A stretch of DNA of 64,000 nt from Clostridia bacterium (GTDB lineage: Bacteria; Bacillota; Clostridia; TANB77; RGIG9151). The number at the start of each line of letters is the position of its first letter. The stretch's first letter is position 1. Location of the stretch: NCBI GenBank assembly GCA_017934955.1, contig JAGBIO010000007.1, positions 1 to 64,000 of the forward strand. Reading direction: 5' to 3'. The notes beneath the pieces were generated by a model. That model was not told the origin of the DNA. It worked only from the letters and a program-made list of their open reading frames with translations, and made no database searches. Both the position numbers and the translations under genes were made by a program. Below, in pieces: positions 51,417 through 59,777 of this stretch.

Positions 51417-51894
51417 TCGAAATGCTCTCCTCTCCCAACATTTTCTTCAACTTATCTACCGCTCGATACAGTCTTGTCTTTACGGTATTCTGATTCTCAT
51501 GAAGAATCTCGCAAATCTCCTCAATCTTTCGATCCTCAAAATAACGCAGTACAATAATCACTCTGTATTTCATCTCTAAATTCATAACAGCATCATAAAG
51601 GTCTGTATTTCTATAAGAATCACACACGCCCTCTTCTTTCATTTCCTCCATCAAAATGATTTTATTCTTCTTTTTCCAATAAGAATTCGCTGTATTTAAA
51701 ATAATCCGATAAAACCATGTTTCCATGTATTGGACTTCTTTTAAACCGTTTATCGCAGAAAGGGCCCTCAAAACACTTTCACTCACAATATCCTCCGCAT
51801 CCTGCTTATTCTTCGTATGAATAAACGCAAAACGATAAATCTGATCCATATTTTCATTGATATAGTGCTGAAATATTTCTTTTTTCGATTGCAT
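51406..51894 (-). CDS. sigV: ECF sigma factor, SigV-like
   Basis: A 162-residue ECF sigma factor: region 2 (HTKNKQDAEDIVSESVLRAL, about 26-46), region 4 (KYRVIIVLRYFEDRKIEEIC then HENQNTVKTRLYRAV, about 108-150). It is paired with the anti-sigma factor RsiV by an 11-base overlap. No OatA gene follows, unlike in Bacillus; the nearest deacetylase gene in the window is at 528. Spacing from the ribosome site GGAG to the ATG is about 10 bases. Confidence 0.92.
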   Translation of the reverse strand: MQSKKEIFQHYINENMDQIYRFAFIHTKNKQDAEDIVSESVLRALSAINGLKEVQYMETWFYRIILNTANSYWKKKNKIILMEEMKEEGVCDSYRNTDLYDAVMNLEMKYRVIIVLRYFEDRKIEEICEILHENQNTVKTRLYRAVDKLKKMLGEESISNGF

Positions 51895-51920
51895 GCAACA
51901 TTGACTCCTTTCAATCCCTT

Positions 51921-51948
51921 AGACTCCTTACGCAAGAAAAAAGTTTCA
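51921..51948 (-). promoter_or_regulatory. Candidate SigV autoregulated promoter
   Basis: Minus strand TGAAAC (51948-51943), 18-base spacer, GTCT (51924-51921). TGAAAC and a GTC-type -10 are the boxes used by SigV-like ECF factors, though the spacing is a little long. It lies 27 bases before the sigV start. Confidence 0.45.
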
Positions 51949-51949
51949 T

Positions 51950-51985
51950 AAAAAGAAAAAATCCCGGAATTCATGTTCCGAGATT
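51950..51985 (-). terminator. Terminator after hsp20
   Basis: Minus-strand stem AATC.CGGAA / TTCCG.GATT, then T-rich tail. It isolates hsp20 from sigV. Confidence 0.75.
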
Positions 51986-52031
51986 CTTATCTTTTTCGCC
52001 TATTCACCCTGTTTAGTAACAAACGCTTACA

Positions 52032-52484
52032 TTATTCGATAGCGATAAAATTACTGCTTGGAAGTTCTTTCTTCTCCTGCTTCTTCGGTATCGTCAACGT
52101 CAAAATTCCGTTTTCGAATTTCGCTTTCACTTCCTCCTGTTTAACCGCATCTCCTACATAAAAGCTTCTTGCGCACTCACCGGCATAACGCTCTCTTCTG
52201 ATATAATTTCCTTCATTATCCTTCTTATCCTTATTCATTCCACGAGATGCGCTCACTGTTAAGTAACCATTCTCCAACTGAACTTTCACATCTTCCTTAT
52301 GAAAACCCGGTAAATCCATTTCAACTTCATAATTACCGTTTTTCTCCTTTACATCCGTCTTCAAAAGATTTTTTCCTCTCTTCCCGAATACAACATCATG
52401 TTCCGGTTGGAAAAATCTCTCGAAAGGTTCCTCCATAAACTCATCAAATAAACTTTCATTAAAACGTTTAGGCATCATCAACAT
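52032..52484 (-). CDS. Small heat shock protein, Hsp20 family
   Basis: A 150-residue alpha-crystallin-type chaperone: variable N-terminus, core (YEVEMDLPGFHKEDVKVQLE to GILTLTIPKK, about 50-138) and a short tail. It binds unfolding proteins in the cytoplasm. The start has GGAGG eight bases upstream. Control by HrcA is visible from the CIRCE operator that overlaps the promoter. Confidence 0.95.
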   Translation of the reverse strand: MLMMPKRFNESLFDEFMEEPFERFFQPEHDVVFGKRGKNLLKTDVKEKNGNYEVEMDLPGFHKEDVKVQLENGYLTVSASRGMNKDKKDNEGNYIRRERYAGECARSFYVGDAVKQEEVKAKFENGILTLTIPKKQEKKELPSSNFIAIE

Positions 52485-52542
52485 AAGCCATTCCTCCTTA
52501 TAGATTTATTCTATGTGTTGACACCTTATCGGTAGCACATAT

Positions 52543-52568
52543 CCAAGAAATTTTCTTATCTTTCTTGG
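52543..52568. promoter_or_regulatory. 8-bp inverted repeat in the hsp20 leader
   Basis: CCAAGAAA, 10 bases, TTTCTTGG: a perfect inverted repeat between the promoter and the gene, in the transcribed leader. It could be a second operator or an RNA hairpin; the binding factor is unknown. Confidence 0.5.
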
Positions 52569-52577
52569 TACATTGAT

Positions 52578-52606
52578 ACTATACTACCCAAAATTAGCAA
52601 TGTCAA
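52578..52606 (-). promoter_or_regulatory. Promoter of hsp20
   Basis: TTGACA (52606-52601), 17-base spacer, TATAGT (52583-52578). The -35 box lies inside the CIRCE element. Confidence 0.82.
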
Positions 52607-52620
52607 TGGTAGAGTGCTAA
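52594..52620 (-). promoter_or_regulatory. CIRCE operator (HrcA binding site)
   Basis: TTAGCAATG, nine bases, GAGTGCTAA. The consensus is TTAGCACTC-N9-GAGTGCTAA: one arm is perfect, the other differs at up to three positions. It overlaps the -35 box, so HrcA would block transcription and heat would free it. Confidence 0.85.
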
Positions 52621-52634
52621 TTTTCACATAACTT

Positions 52635-53204
52635 TCACATTTCCCCTTCGCGTACGCTTATTTGAAGCATATCTCTATACTCCGGTCTCAGTAACTTTCG
52701 ATATACCTTCTTTAGCTCCTCCGCAATATATGCTTCTCCAAACTTCTTTTCCGTCACCATAATAAAAAACGGCACCTTCCAAAGCAAATATTCTATTTTT
52801 TCCAAAAGGAAAAAACCACATCTCTCATAAAAAGCAATCCGACGTTCACGTAGTTTTCTCTCCGCCTCATTTTTAGCATCCTCCGGCTTTTCAACTTCTA
52901 TCATAAAACCTGCTTTATCGGAATAAAACTCTTTCACCTCTGTCAACATCTGACTTCCGACACCTTTTCCTCGAAACTCCTCATAAACAGCCAAAAAGGA
53001 AATCAATACAAAAGCATTTCCGATCGCCGTCACACAATAAGCAACATCCTTCCCATCTTCCGAATAAATCAGTACATCTTGAATTTCCTCTTTTGTTAGC
53101 TTCTGAAAATGAGCGAAAGGCGGCCGCTCAATTGCCGGAAAATCCTTCTCCATGTGTTCCTTATATAGCTTTCTCAAATTTTCCTCATTCGCCTTACGAA
53201 TCAA
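52635..53204 (-). CDS. GNAT-family acetyltransferase
   Basis: A 189-residue acetyltransferase with the acetyl-CoA motif A (LAVYEEFRGKGVGSQMLTEV: R/QxxGxG/A as RGKGVG, about 88-93) and a motif B region with RRIAFYERCGF. The substrate is unknown. The start is uncertain: I take TTG 53204, with AGAGGG six bases upstream; the open frame runs to 53309, overlapping nnr. It is probably cotranscribed with nnr. Confidence 0.82.
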   Translation of the reverse strand: MIRKANEENLRKLYKEHMEKDFPAIERPPFAHFQKLTKEEIQDVLIYSEDGKDVAYCVTAIGNAFVLISFLAVYEEFRGKGVGSQMLTEVKEFYSDKAGFMIEVEKPEDAKNEAERKLRERRIAFYERCGFFLLEKIEYLLWKVPFFIMVTEKKFGEAYIAEELKKVYRKLLRPEYRDMLQISVREGEM

Positions 53205-53259
53205 CCAAATCCCTCTCTTCCTTAAATTCACCCTCAAACATTTTCCAACTCTCTGCCTT

Positions 53260-54747
53260 TTATTTGCCCATCCTTGTAATAGCATCCGCAATCTTTCCAA
53301 TCGTATCACTCGCTACCATTGAAATCGAATTTTTCTCTTCTTCCGCCAATTCTCCTGCAAATCCTGCAACATAGGCTCCGCAAACTGCGTTCAACAATAA
53401 ATTTTCTTCATGAAACGCGTTAATTCCTCCTATAACTCCCGCTAACACATCTCCACTGCCGGCAGTCGCCATTCCCGGACAACCACGATTCACTAAATAA
53501 ACTTCTCTTCCATCGGTTATTATTGTCGTAGTACCTTTCAATAATACTATGATTCCGGATTTCTCTGCAAATACCTTCGCCCTTTCAATCGGACTCGCTA
53601 AAATTTCCTCTATAGAAAATCCGCTAATCTTCGAAAATTCCGCCGGATGCGGTGTCATCAAAATCTTACATTTCGACACTCTTAAAACCTCTTTTTCGAT
53701 TTTCCCCAAAACCGCAATTCCATCCGCATCAATCAAGACATTCACCGCATAATTCATTAAAATATACCTTAAAATTTTCACATACTCCGTACACTCTCCC
53801 CAACCGGGTCCAATCACAATCGAATTCACTTTTTTTAATGCCTTATCCAATTCCTCCGCTCGAAACAGCATCTTTCCCTCAATATCCTCCATCGGATATA
53901 ACGTACTCTCCAATAAATATGGTATCACACTTCCCGCTAATGATTTTGCCACCACAACCGACACCAAACCGGAACCCGAACGCAACACCGAGCAGCTCAA
54001 ATTCGCCAACTTCACTGCACCGGAATAATTTAAGCATCCGCCGATAATCGCCGTACGACCGTAACTTCCTTTATTCGAATAATTCTTTCGTCGTTGCAAT
54101 ATCTCTGTAAAATCCTTTTGTTCTGCTAAATAATACGGCTTTCCTGCAAGCTCAATTCCGATTTCCGCATTCACAAGCTTTCCAATCACATCCTTCGCCA
54201 TATTCAAAAAATGTCCGGTTTTAAGAGAACCGATCGAAACCGTCAAATCCGACTTTACCGCCAAATCCGTAAGGCCGTTATCTCCGTTTAAACCACTGTT
54301 TATATCCGCCGAAATCACATACGCGTTACTCTCATTTATCCGAAGAACTGCCTCTCGCGCCACTCCGTCTAAACTTCCGCGAAATCCCGTTCCAAAAATA
54401 CAATCTGCAATCACATCATACTCCTGAAAGGAATCCCCTTGAAAAACCTTTATCTTCACGCCAATTTCTTTACAACGCTGCCAAAAATACGCCGTATCTT
54501 CCGTCATCTTCTCCGACAAAAGATACAACGTCACATCTTGCTTCTTTTCCTGTAACAATCCAGCCAAAACAAAACCATCTCCGCCATTATTCCCGCTACC
54601 GCAAACAATCGCAATCTTCCCATGCCACTCATACGACTCTAACAGCGCTTTTCCCGCACGAGCCATCAATTCTTTACTATCCACAAAATTTTCAATCGTT
54701 TGCCTATCGCTTTCCCGCATCAAAGAAACCGAAACAACCTTCTGCAT
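53260..54747 (-). CDS. nnr: Bifunctional NAD(P)H-hydrate repair enzyme
   Basis: A 495-residue fusion of an NAD(P)HX epimerase (N-terminal YjeF domain, about 1-210; CGSGNNGGDGFVLAGLL) and an ADP-dependent NAD(P)HX dehydratase (about 220-495; NSIVIGPGWGE, ILMTPHPAEFSKI, GCPGMATAGSGDVLAGVIGG). It restores damaged, hydrated NADH and NADPH. This domain order is the normal bacterial form. Confidence 0.96.
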   Translation of the reverse strand: MQKVVSVSLMRESDRQTIENFVDSKELMARAGKALLESYEWHGKIAIVCGSGNNGGDGFVLAGLLQEKKQDVTLYLLSEKMTEDTAYFWQRCKEIGVKIKVFQGDSFQEYDVIADCIFGTGFRGSLDGVAREAVLRINESNAYVISADINSGLNGDNGLTDLAVKSDLTVSIGSLKTGHFLNMAKDVIGKLVNAEIGIELAGKPYYLAEQKDFTEILQRRKNYSNKGSYGRTAIIGGCLNYSGAVKLANLSCSVLRSGSGLVSVVVAKSLAGSVIPYLLESTLYPMEDIEGKMLFRAEELDKALKKVNSIVIGPGWGECTEYVKILRYILMNYAVNVLIDADGIAVLGKIEKEVLRVSKCKILMTPHPAEFSKISGFSIEEILASPIERAKVFAEKSGIIVLLKGTTTIITDGREVYLVNRGCPGMATAGSGDVLAGVIGGINAFHEENLLLNAVCGAYVAGFAGELAEEEKNSISMVASDTIGKIADAITRMGK

Positions 54748-54780
54748 AACTTCCCTTCTTTCTATTTATTTCATTTTTAA

Positions 54781-54956
54781 TGTTACAATTCAAACTAAAT
54801 AAGATACACTTGTTACTATATAGGAAAAAACTTAGATTTTTCCCATGCAACACCAAAGATGTAGGGGCGATTATTAATCGCCCGATACGCTTTCAACATC
54901 GGGCGACTAATAGTCGCCCCTACAATGATTGGCATCATTATATAGAAGTATTATAT
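54781..54956. mobile_element. Partial MITE family A copy with GGGGCGA hairpins
   Basis: Left end GTTACAATTCAAACTAAAT as in family A; the right end is worn (ATATAAC). Cargo is the GGGGCGA hairpin pair (54860-54923), the same cargo as in the long direct repeat. Confidence 0.65.
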
Positions 54957-54958
54957 AA

Positions 54959-54997
54959 CAAAAAACGGTAAAGAGCGCTACCCCTTACCGTTTTTTA
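54959..54997 (-). terminator. Terminator after WG-repeat gene
   Basis: Stem AAAACGGTAA / TTACCGTTTT with T-rich tails. Confidence 0.85.
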
Positions 54998-55774
54998 TTA
55001 TTCCCAATATTCCATTCCTTTCTTATTTACACGTCCACGCTGGCCGCCCACGCTCATACTTGCGTAACCATCCTCAAAAGGACTGATGCTGTCATACTTC
55101 ACCGGACAGATTTCATTGCCCTCCTTATCCACATATCCGTACTTGTCTCCGATACGAACCTTCGCAACTCCTCTTTCAAATTCGCCGATTTCATCGTACT
55201 TACAAGGGCAAACCTCCTTACCTTCCTGATTTACAAAGCCAAGTTTGCCGTTATTTTTCACAATAGCGTAATCATCTCTGAAGCCCCACACCTCTTCATA
55301 TATAGGTGCACAGAGTTCCTCGCCATTCGTCTTCAGAAAGCCATATTTGTCTCCCAACATAATAACAGCAAAATTGTTCTGAAAATACCAAGCATTGTCA
55401 TATTTCGGTTTACAAATCATCGTGCCGTGCGAATTGAGATAACCATATTTGTCCTTTACTTTCACAGGGGCAAAACCACCCATGAAAGGCTTCACACTAT
55501 CATAGCAGATAGCCCCGACTACCTTTCCTCGCTCATTGAGGAAACCATATTTTCCCTTCAACTTTACAATCGCGAAGCCATTTAGGAAATTACTGACCGC
55601 TTCATATCGCAGAGAGCAAATCTCAAAGCCTCTTTTGTCAATAAATCCGTATCCGCCGTTCTTCACCACAATGGCAAAACCATTCACGAAGATAATCGGT
55701 TTATCATATCTCTTTGTACGTCCGTTTTTTCGTCTCACGCAATTTCCGCTAACTGTGCACTGCATCTCCTTCAT
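54998..55774 (-). CDS. WG-repeat protein of mixed base composition
   Basis: A 258-residue protein made of about seven WG-type repeats of about 33 residues, here mostly as YGF/YGY (KNGGYGFIDKRGFEICSLRY; KDKYGYLNSHGTMICKPKYD; GDKYGYVDKEGNEICPVKYD). No signal peptide. The codon use is richer in G/C than that of the WG protein at 26858, suggesting independent acquisition. GGAGG ribosome site. Function unknown. Confidence 0.82.
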   Translation of the reverse strand: MKEMQCTVSGNCVRRKNGRTKRYDKPIIFVNGFAIVVKNGGYGFIDKRGFEICSLRYEAVSNFLNGFAIVKLKGKYGFLNERGKVVGAICYDSVKPFMGGFAPVKVKDKYGYLNSHGTMICKPKYDNAWYFQNNFAVIMLGDKYGFLKTNGEELCAPIYEEVWGFRDDYAIVKNNGKLGFVNQEGKEVCPCKYDEIGEFERGVAKVRIGDKYGYVDKEGNEICPVKYDSISPFEDGYASMSVGGQRGRVNKKGMEYWE

Positions 55775-55888
55775 AGCAACGTCCTCCTTATTGATACTCT
55801 ACGGATTCTCACACTCACACAGCTGTTGTTATTATACAGCATATTGCCGCTTTGTGTCAACATAATAAATAGATATTTGAAAAGAAAA

Positions 55889-55930
55889 GAGTCCCTAACG
55901 TTTCGTTTTCCGAAACATTAAAGACTCTAC
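55889..55930 (-). terminator. Terminator after rubrerythrin gene
   Basis: Minus-strand stem AGAGTC...TGTTTCG / CGAAACG...GACTCT with T-rich tail. Confidence 0.82.
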
Positions 55931-55945
55931 CTTAATATTTTGTTT

Positions 55946-56488
55946 TTAATAATTTTCTGCTTTAATTTCAAAGAAAGCCTTCGGATGTGCACAAACAGGG
56001 CAAACTGCCGGAGCTTCTTTTCCGATGCAAATATGTCCGCAATTTCTGCATTTCCAAATCTTATCGCCATCTTTGCTGAATACCAAGCCGTTTTCTACAT
56101 TTTCAAGCAACTTTCTGTAACGTTCTTCGTGTTCTTTCTCAATCTTTCCTACTGCTTCAAAAAGATAAGCGATTCTGTCAAATCCTTCTTCTTTCGCTTC
56201 TTTTGCGAAACGATCGTACATATCCGTCCATTCGTAATTTTCTCCCTCTGCAGCTGCCTTTAAGTTCTCTGCAGTAGAAGGAATATCGTTTTCATGTAAC
56301 AACTTAAACCACATTTTTGCGTGCTCTTTTTCATTTTCAGCAGTTTCTGTAAAAATTGCTGCAATTTGTTCATATCCTTCTTTCTTTGCTTTGCTTGCAA
56401 AGTATGTATACTTATTTCTTGCCTGCGACTCTCCGGCAAAAGCCTCCATTAAATTCTTTTCTGTTTTAGATCCTTTTAATTCTGCCAT
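55946..56488 (-). CDS. rbr: Rubrerythrin
   Basis: A 180-residue peroxide-reducing protein of anaerobes. N-terminal four-helix diiron domain ([52 protein letters not shown], with the Glu and His metal ligands) and C-terminal rubredoxin domain ([19 protein letters not shown]). I start at the second ATG (56488), eight bases after AGGAGG. It works with the FprA-rubredoxin-Dfx set 1.5 kb away. Confidence 0.96.
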   Translation of the reverse strand: MAELKGSKTEKNLMEAFAGESQARNKYTYFASKAKKEGYEQIAAIFTETAENEKEHAKMWFKLLHENDIPSTAENLKAAAEGENYEWTDMYDRFAKEAKEEGFDRIAYLFEAVGKIEKEHEERYRKLLENVENGLVFSKDGDKIWKCRNCGHICIGKEAPAVCPVCAHPKAFFEIKAENY

Positions 56489-56587
56489 TTTCATATCCTC
56501 CTTTAAGTATTTTTCTTACTTTCATATGTATTTTACCACAACTTTCGACAAATGCAAACAAAAAATTTTTCATTTATTTCTGTTAGT

Positions 56588-56736
56588 ATTACAGGTCAGA
56601 CATATTTGCCTATAATGATGTACGGACACAATTCATTGTGTCCTAATTTTAACGCCTGTCTATTTCATGGACACAATAAATTGTGTCCCTACAAGGATTG
56701 TGCCATTATCGTAGAGAATATATTCTGAATTGTAAC
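56588..56736. mobile_element. MITE family A copy
   Basis: Ends ATTACAGGTCAGACATAT and ATATTCTGAATTGTAAC, with two facing ACAAT hairpins. No clear target duplication. Its right end abuts the stop codon of the DUF1653 gene. Confidence 0.82.
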
Positions 56737-56743
56737 CTGTAAC

Positions 56744-56989
56744 CTATTTTTTTACACTCTTAATATCCTGTAATTCAAACCGATATTCCTGCGTCACCTC
56801 GGGATATTTCTCCTTATCTACTTTTGATAAAAACATCTCATACGGACGAATATATAACTCGCTATCCCCGTAAAGTCCTCGATAAACCACATATTTTTCT
56901 CTTGTCTCACTATGAATCGCCACATTTTCCACGAAATAATAATCTCCCTTAAAATGCTTATAAATTCCGTTTATTTTTAATTCTCTCAT
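56744..56989 (-). CDS. DUF1653 family protein
   Basis: An 81-residue protein with the DUF1653 pattern (IYKHFKGDYYFVENVAIHSE; KYVVYRGLYGDSELYIRPYE), a small SH3-like barrel of unknown role. Start ATG 56989 with GGAGG five bases upstream. Confidence 0.9.
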   Translation of the reverse strand: MRELKINGIYKHFKGDYYFVENVAIHSETREKYVVYRGLYGDSELYIRPYEMFLSKVDKEKYPEVTQEYRFELQDIKSVKK

Positions 56990-57052
56990 ATTCTCTCCTC
57001 CCAATCAAATCCTATCATATTCTTCACCGCCCTTCAATCCTCTCTTTCCGAC

Positions 57053-57081
57053 TTGAATTTTTTATACAATTAAGATAGGAT
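57053..57081 (+). promoter_or_regulatory. Predicted promoter of the gene at 57111
   Basis: TTGAAT (57053-57058), 17-base spacer, TAGGAT (57076-57081), 29 bases before the ATG. Confidence 0.5.
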
Positions 57082-57110
57082 TAAATTGAAAGGAAAGTGA
57101 GGGAAAATTT

Positions 57111-57773
57111 ATGAAAAAATCTACATTAACCTTTTTAGGAAAAGATTCCGGATTTGGAGAAAAAAATACATCGGCTTTTTACGAAGATGGGAAGAATTTC
57201 TTTTTAATCGATTGCGGTTATACCGTATTTAATATTCTAAAGAAAAAATTCGACTTTAAGCGCTATGAAAATATTTATGTAATTATTACACATCTTCACG
57301 GCGACCATGCCGGATCTTTAAGTCACTTTATCTTATATCTTTGGTTTTTATATCATAAAAAAACGATCGTGCTTAGTCATTGTATCCATATAAAAGAATA
57401 CCTCGCGATGACCGGCGCGCCGGAAGAGGCTTATACCGTTAACAGTGGTTTTGATGAAATTGAATTTATTCCTACCAAACATGTTCCTAAAATGGACTGC
57501 TACGGGTTTCAGATTCAATTACAGGAGAAAAAAATTGTCTATACCGGAGATACTGCCGAGTTGAAGCCGTTTTTACCTTATCTAAAGGATGCGGACGAAT
57601 TCTATACGGATGCCTCTATCGAAGGAACTATTCATCTAAAAATAGAGGATGCACTTCCGGAATTATTGCAAATACAAGAAAACCATACAGATGTTTTTTT
57701 AATGCATTTAGATAATGAAATCACAATTCGTGAGATTGTACAAGATAAATTATCTTTTGTAAAGGAGCTGTAA
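57111..57773 (+). CDS. Metallo-beta-lactamase-fold hydrolase, RNase Z-like
   Basis: A 220-residue cytoplasmic hydrolase with the metal motif THLHGDHAGS (about 60-69), a later His (TKHVP) and YTGDTAE. It resembles the ribonuclease Z branch but is shorter, without an exosite arm, so the substrate is open. The start has GAGGGAAAATTT before the ATG. Confidence 0.82.
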   Translation: MKKSTLTFLGKDSGFGEKNTSAFYEDGKNFFLIDCGYTVFNILKKKFDFKRYENIYVIITHLHGDHAGSLSHFILYLWFLYHKKTIVLSHCIHIKEYLAMTGAPEEAYTVNSGFDEIEFIPTKHVPKMDCYGFQIQLQEKKIVYTGDTAELKPFLPYLKDADEFYTDASIEGTIHLKIEDALPELLQIQENHTDVFLMHLDNEITIREIVQDKLSFVKEL

Positions 57774-57776
57774 CAA

Positions 57777-57909
57777 ATTCAAGCAAACCCTTCTGTATAA
57801 TTATCTGATAGAACGCGGAAGCGCATATTCTGAGATTCTGGAAGATGCACTTCGTCTTCCGCTTCCTTATTGGATTAAGCAGGACGTCAAAGCGTTTTTG
57901 AAGAAGTGA
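57777..57909 (+). pseudogene. Possible gene fragment after the MBL hydrolase
   Basis: An open stretch without its own start codon reads KQTLLYNYLIERGSAYSEIL and ends LPLPYWIKQDVKAFLKK. It is more GC-rich than its surroundings and is followed by a terminator. It looks like the C-terminal piece of a lost gene. Not identified. Confidence 0.35.
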
Positions 57910-57957
57910 AAGAAACACACCCGCGTTATTTAGGCGCGGATGTGTTTCTTTTTGTTA
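57909..57957. terminator. Bidirectional terminator
   Basis: Stem AAAGAAACACA.CCGCG / CGCGG.TGTGTTTCTTT with T-rich tails, between the region after 57773 and dfx. Confidence 0.85.
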
Positions 57958-57965
57958 ACTCTCTC

Positions 57966-58346
57966 TTATTTAACTTCTGCAGACCATAAACCATGCTTGT
58001 TGCAATACGCATACAAAGTTGAACCCTTTACATACGGGAATCTTACCGTCGTAGATTGTTCCGGGAATAAACGTACTCTTGTTGTACGATCATCCGTCAT
58101 CTGTGCAACCCATGTGATATAATGTTCTTTCTCCATCGGATGCTCAACCGATCCAACTTTTACTACAATTTCATCTTCCACTTTCTCATAAACAGGAACA
58201 TGTTTTTCCTGCGCTGCATCTGTCGTGTTTGCCTCCAATAACTGCATCGGTTTGCCACAACAGGTCATGTGGTTAATATCTCCTTCGATTAAACCAATTA
58301 CATTACCGCAAATCGGACAAATATAGAATCTTGTATTCTCCTTCAT
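57966..58346 (-). CDS. dfx: Desulfoferrodoxin (superoxide reductase, 2Fe type)
   Basis: A 126-residue enzyme reducing superoxide to peroxide without making oxygen. N-terminal desulforedoxin-like centre (Cys10, Cys13, Cys29, Cys30) and the catalytic His4Cys iron site (HVPVYE, VEHPMEKEHYITW, CNKHG). It lies 12 bases after the rubredoxin gene, with its ribosome site in the rubredoxin stop region, so it is the third gene of the FprA unit. Confidence 0.96.
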   Translation of the reverse strand: MKENTRFYICPICGNVIGLIEGDINHMTCCGKPMQLLEANTTDAAQEKHVPVYEKVEDEIVVKVGSVEHPMEKEHYITWVAQMTDDRTTRVRLFPEQSTTVRFPYVKGSTLYAYCNKHGLWSAEVK

Positions 58347-58358
58347 CTCGTCTTCCTC

Positions 58359-58499
58359 CTATTCTTCTACCGGTTCAAACATTTCTTTACCAACACCGCA
58401 CAAAGGGCAAACCCAATCTGCCGGTAAATCCTCAAACTTTACACTTTCCGTTGCGTTATCATAAATATAACCGCAAGCCATACATCTGTATTTTCCCAT
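58359..58499 (-). CDS. Rubredoxin
   Basis: A 46-residue protein with the Fe(Cys)4 motifs [10 protein letters not shown] and [13 protein letters not shown], slightly shorter than the usual 52-54. It carries electrons to FprA, Dfx or rubrerythrin. AAGGTGA site seven bases before the ATG. It sits between fprA (20 bases) and dfx (12 bases). Confidence 0.95.
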   Translation of the reverse strand: MGKYRCMACGYIYDNATESVKFEDLPADWVCPLCGVGKEMFEPVEE

Positions 58500-58519
58500 T
58501 TTTATCACCTCACCTTATT

Positions 58520-59677
58520 TTACTCTTTTAATAATTCCATTGCAAGTTCTTCCAATTGAAAAATATTCTCTTTTTTCAAAGTAGACTTTATTGTCACAAC
58601 CGGCTCACAAATCGTAATTTCTTTCATTCCCGTTAAAATTTCCTTCATGCTTCTTGCCGCCGACGGCGCCCAAGAGCCATTTTCAATTAGCCCAATCTTT
58701 CGCCTCTGATAATTTTTTCCCTTTAAGTGATGCAAAAATTGCTCCATCGGAGGAAAAACGCCTGCATTATAACTGGAAGCTGCTAAAATCACCTTATCGT
58801 ATCGGAAAGCATCTTCAATCGCCTCTGCCATATCATCCCGCGTCAAATCCGCCAAAGCAACCTTCTTCTCGCCTTTTTCCCGCAAAATTTCCGCCATTTT
58901 CTCCGCTGCAACTCTCGTATTTCCGTGAATCGAAGCATACGCAATCAACGTTCCTTCATCTTCCGGACAATAACTGCTCCAGATATCATACTTATTCAAA
59001 TAAAACGCTAAATTTTCCTTCAAAATCGGACCATGTAAAGGACAAATTGTTTGAATATCCAAAGACGACGCTTTCTTTAAGAGAGCTTGTACCTGTGCAC
59101 CGTATTTTCCGACAATATTAAAATAATATCTTCTTGCCTCGCAAGTCCAATCCTCTTCGGTATCTAACGCACCAAATTTACCGAAACCGTCTGCCGAAAA
59201 CAAAATCTTCTCCTTTTGTTCATAGGTTACCATTACTTCCGGCCAATGAACCATCGGAGCCATAAAGAATTGTAAAGTATGCTCTCCCACACTTAAAGTG
59301 TCTCCTTCTTTTACAACAATCTTTCTCTCCTCAGCATCCAAATCGAAAAACTGCGGTAACATATCAAAGGTTTTCGCATTTCCCACTAACTTCATCAAAG
59401 GATATTTTTTCGCCAAAACCCCAATATTATACGCATGATCCGGCTCCAAATGCGAAATCACCAAATAATCCACCGTATCGCCCTCTAATTCCCGCTCTAA
59501 GTTTGCCAACCATTCCTCCGTCCTTCTATGATCGATGGTATCCATTACAACGTTTTTCTCATCTTTTATTAAATAAGAATTATAGGAAATTCCGTTTGGA
59601 ACAACATACTGACTTTCAAACAAATCAATATCTTTATCATCTGCACCGATATATCTTATCGCCTCTGAAATTTTCAT
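58520..59677 (-). CDS. fprA: FprA-type flavodiiron protein (oxygen/NO reductase)
   Basis: A 385-residue A-type flavoprotein that reduces O2 to water (or NO to N2O). Beta-lactamase-like domain with diiron ligands HLEPDH (76-81), His144 (MVHWPE), Asp163 (SADGFG) and His near 224 (CPLHGP), then a flavodoxin domain (from about 250; AYASIHGNTRVAAEKMAEIL, FMN site). First gene of the fprA-rubredoxin-dfx unit. Confidence 0.96.
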   Translation of the reverse strand: MKISEAIRYIGADDKDIDLFESQYVVPNGISYNSYLIKDEKNVVMDTIDHRRTEEWLANLERELEGDTVDYLVISHLEPDHAYNIGVLAKKYPLMKLVGNAKTFDMLPQFFDLDAEERKIVVKEGDTLSVGEHTLQFFMAPMVHWPEVMVTYEQKEKILFSADGFGKFGALDTEEDWTCEARRYYFNIVGKYGAQVQALLKKASSLDIQTICPLHGPILKENLAFYLNKYDIWSSYCPEDEGTLIAYASIHGNTRVAAEKMAEILREKGEKKVALADLTRDDMAEAIEDAFRYDKVILAASSYNAGVFPPMEQFLHHLKGKNYQRRKIGLIENGSWAPSAARSMKEILTGMKEITICEPVVTIKSTLKKENIFQLEELAMELLKE

Positions 59678-59777
59678 CTCAAAATCTCCTCTCTAAGCAT
59701 ATTCTAACCAACAATTTCATTTATAACACAAATTTAAAAACAGCGCAACCCATTTCATTCCAAAGCGTTCTTTTTTC

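Noticed and set aside
57721-57918. 65-codon minus frame downstream of the MBL hydrolase
   Set aside because: No ribosome site, and it lies opposite the hydrolase end and the fragment at 57777.
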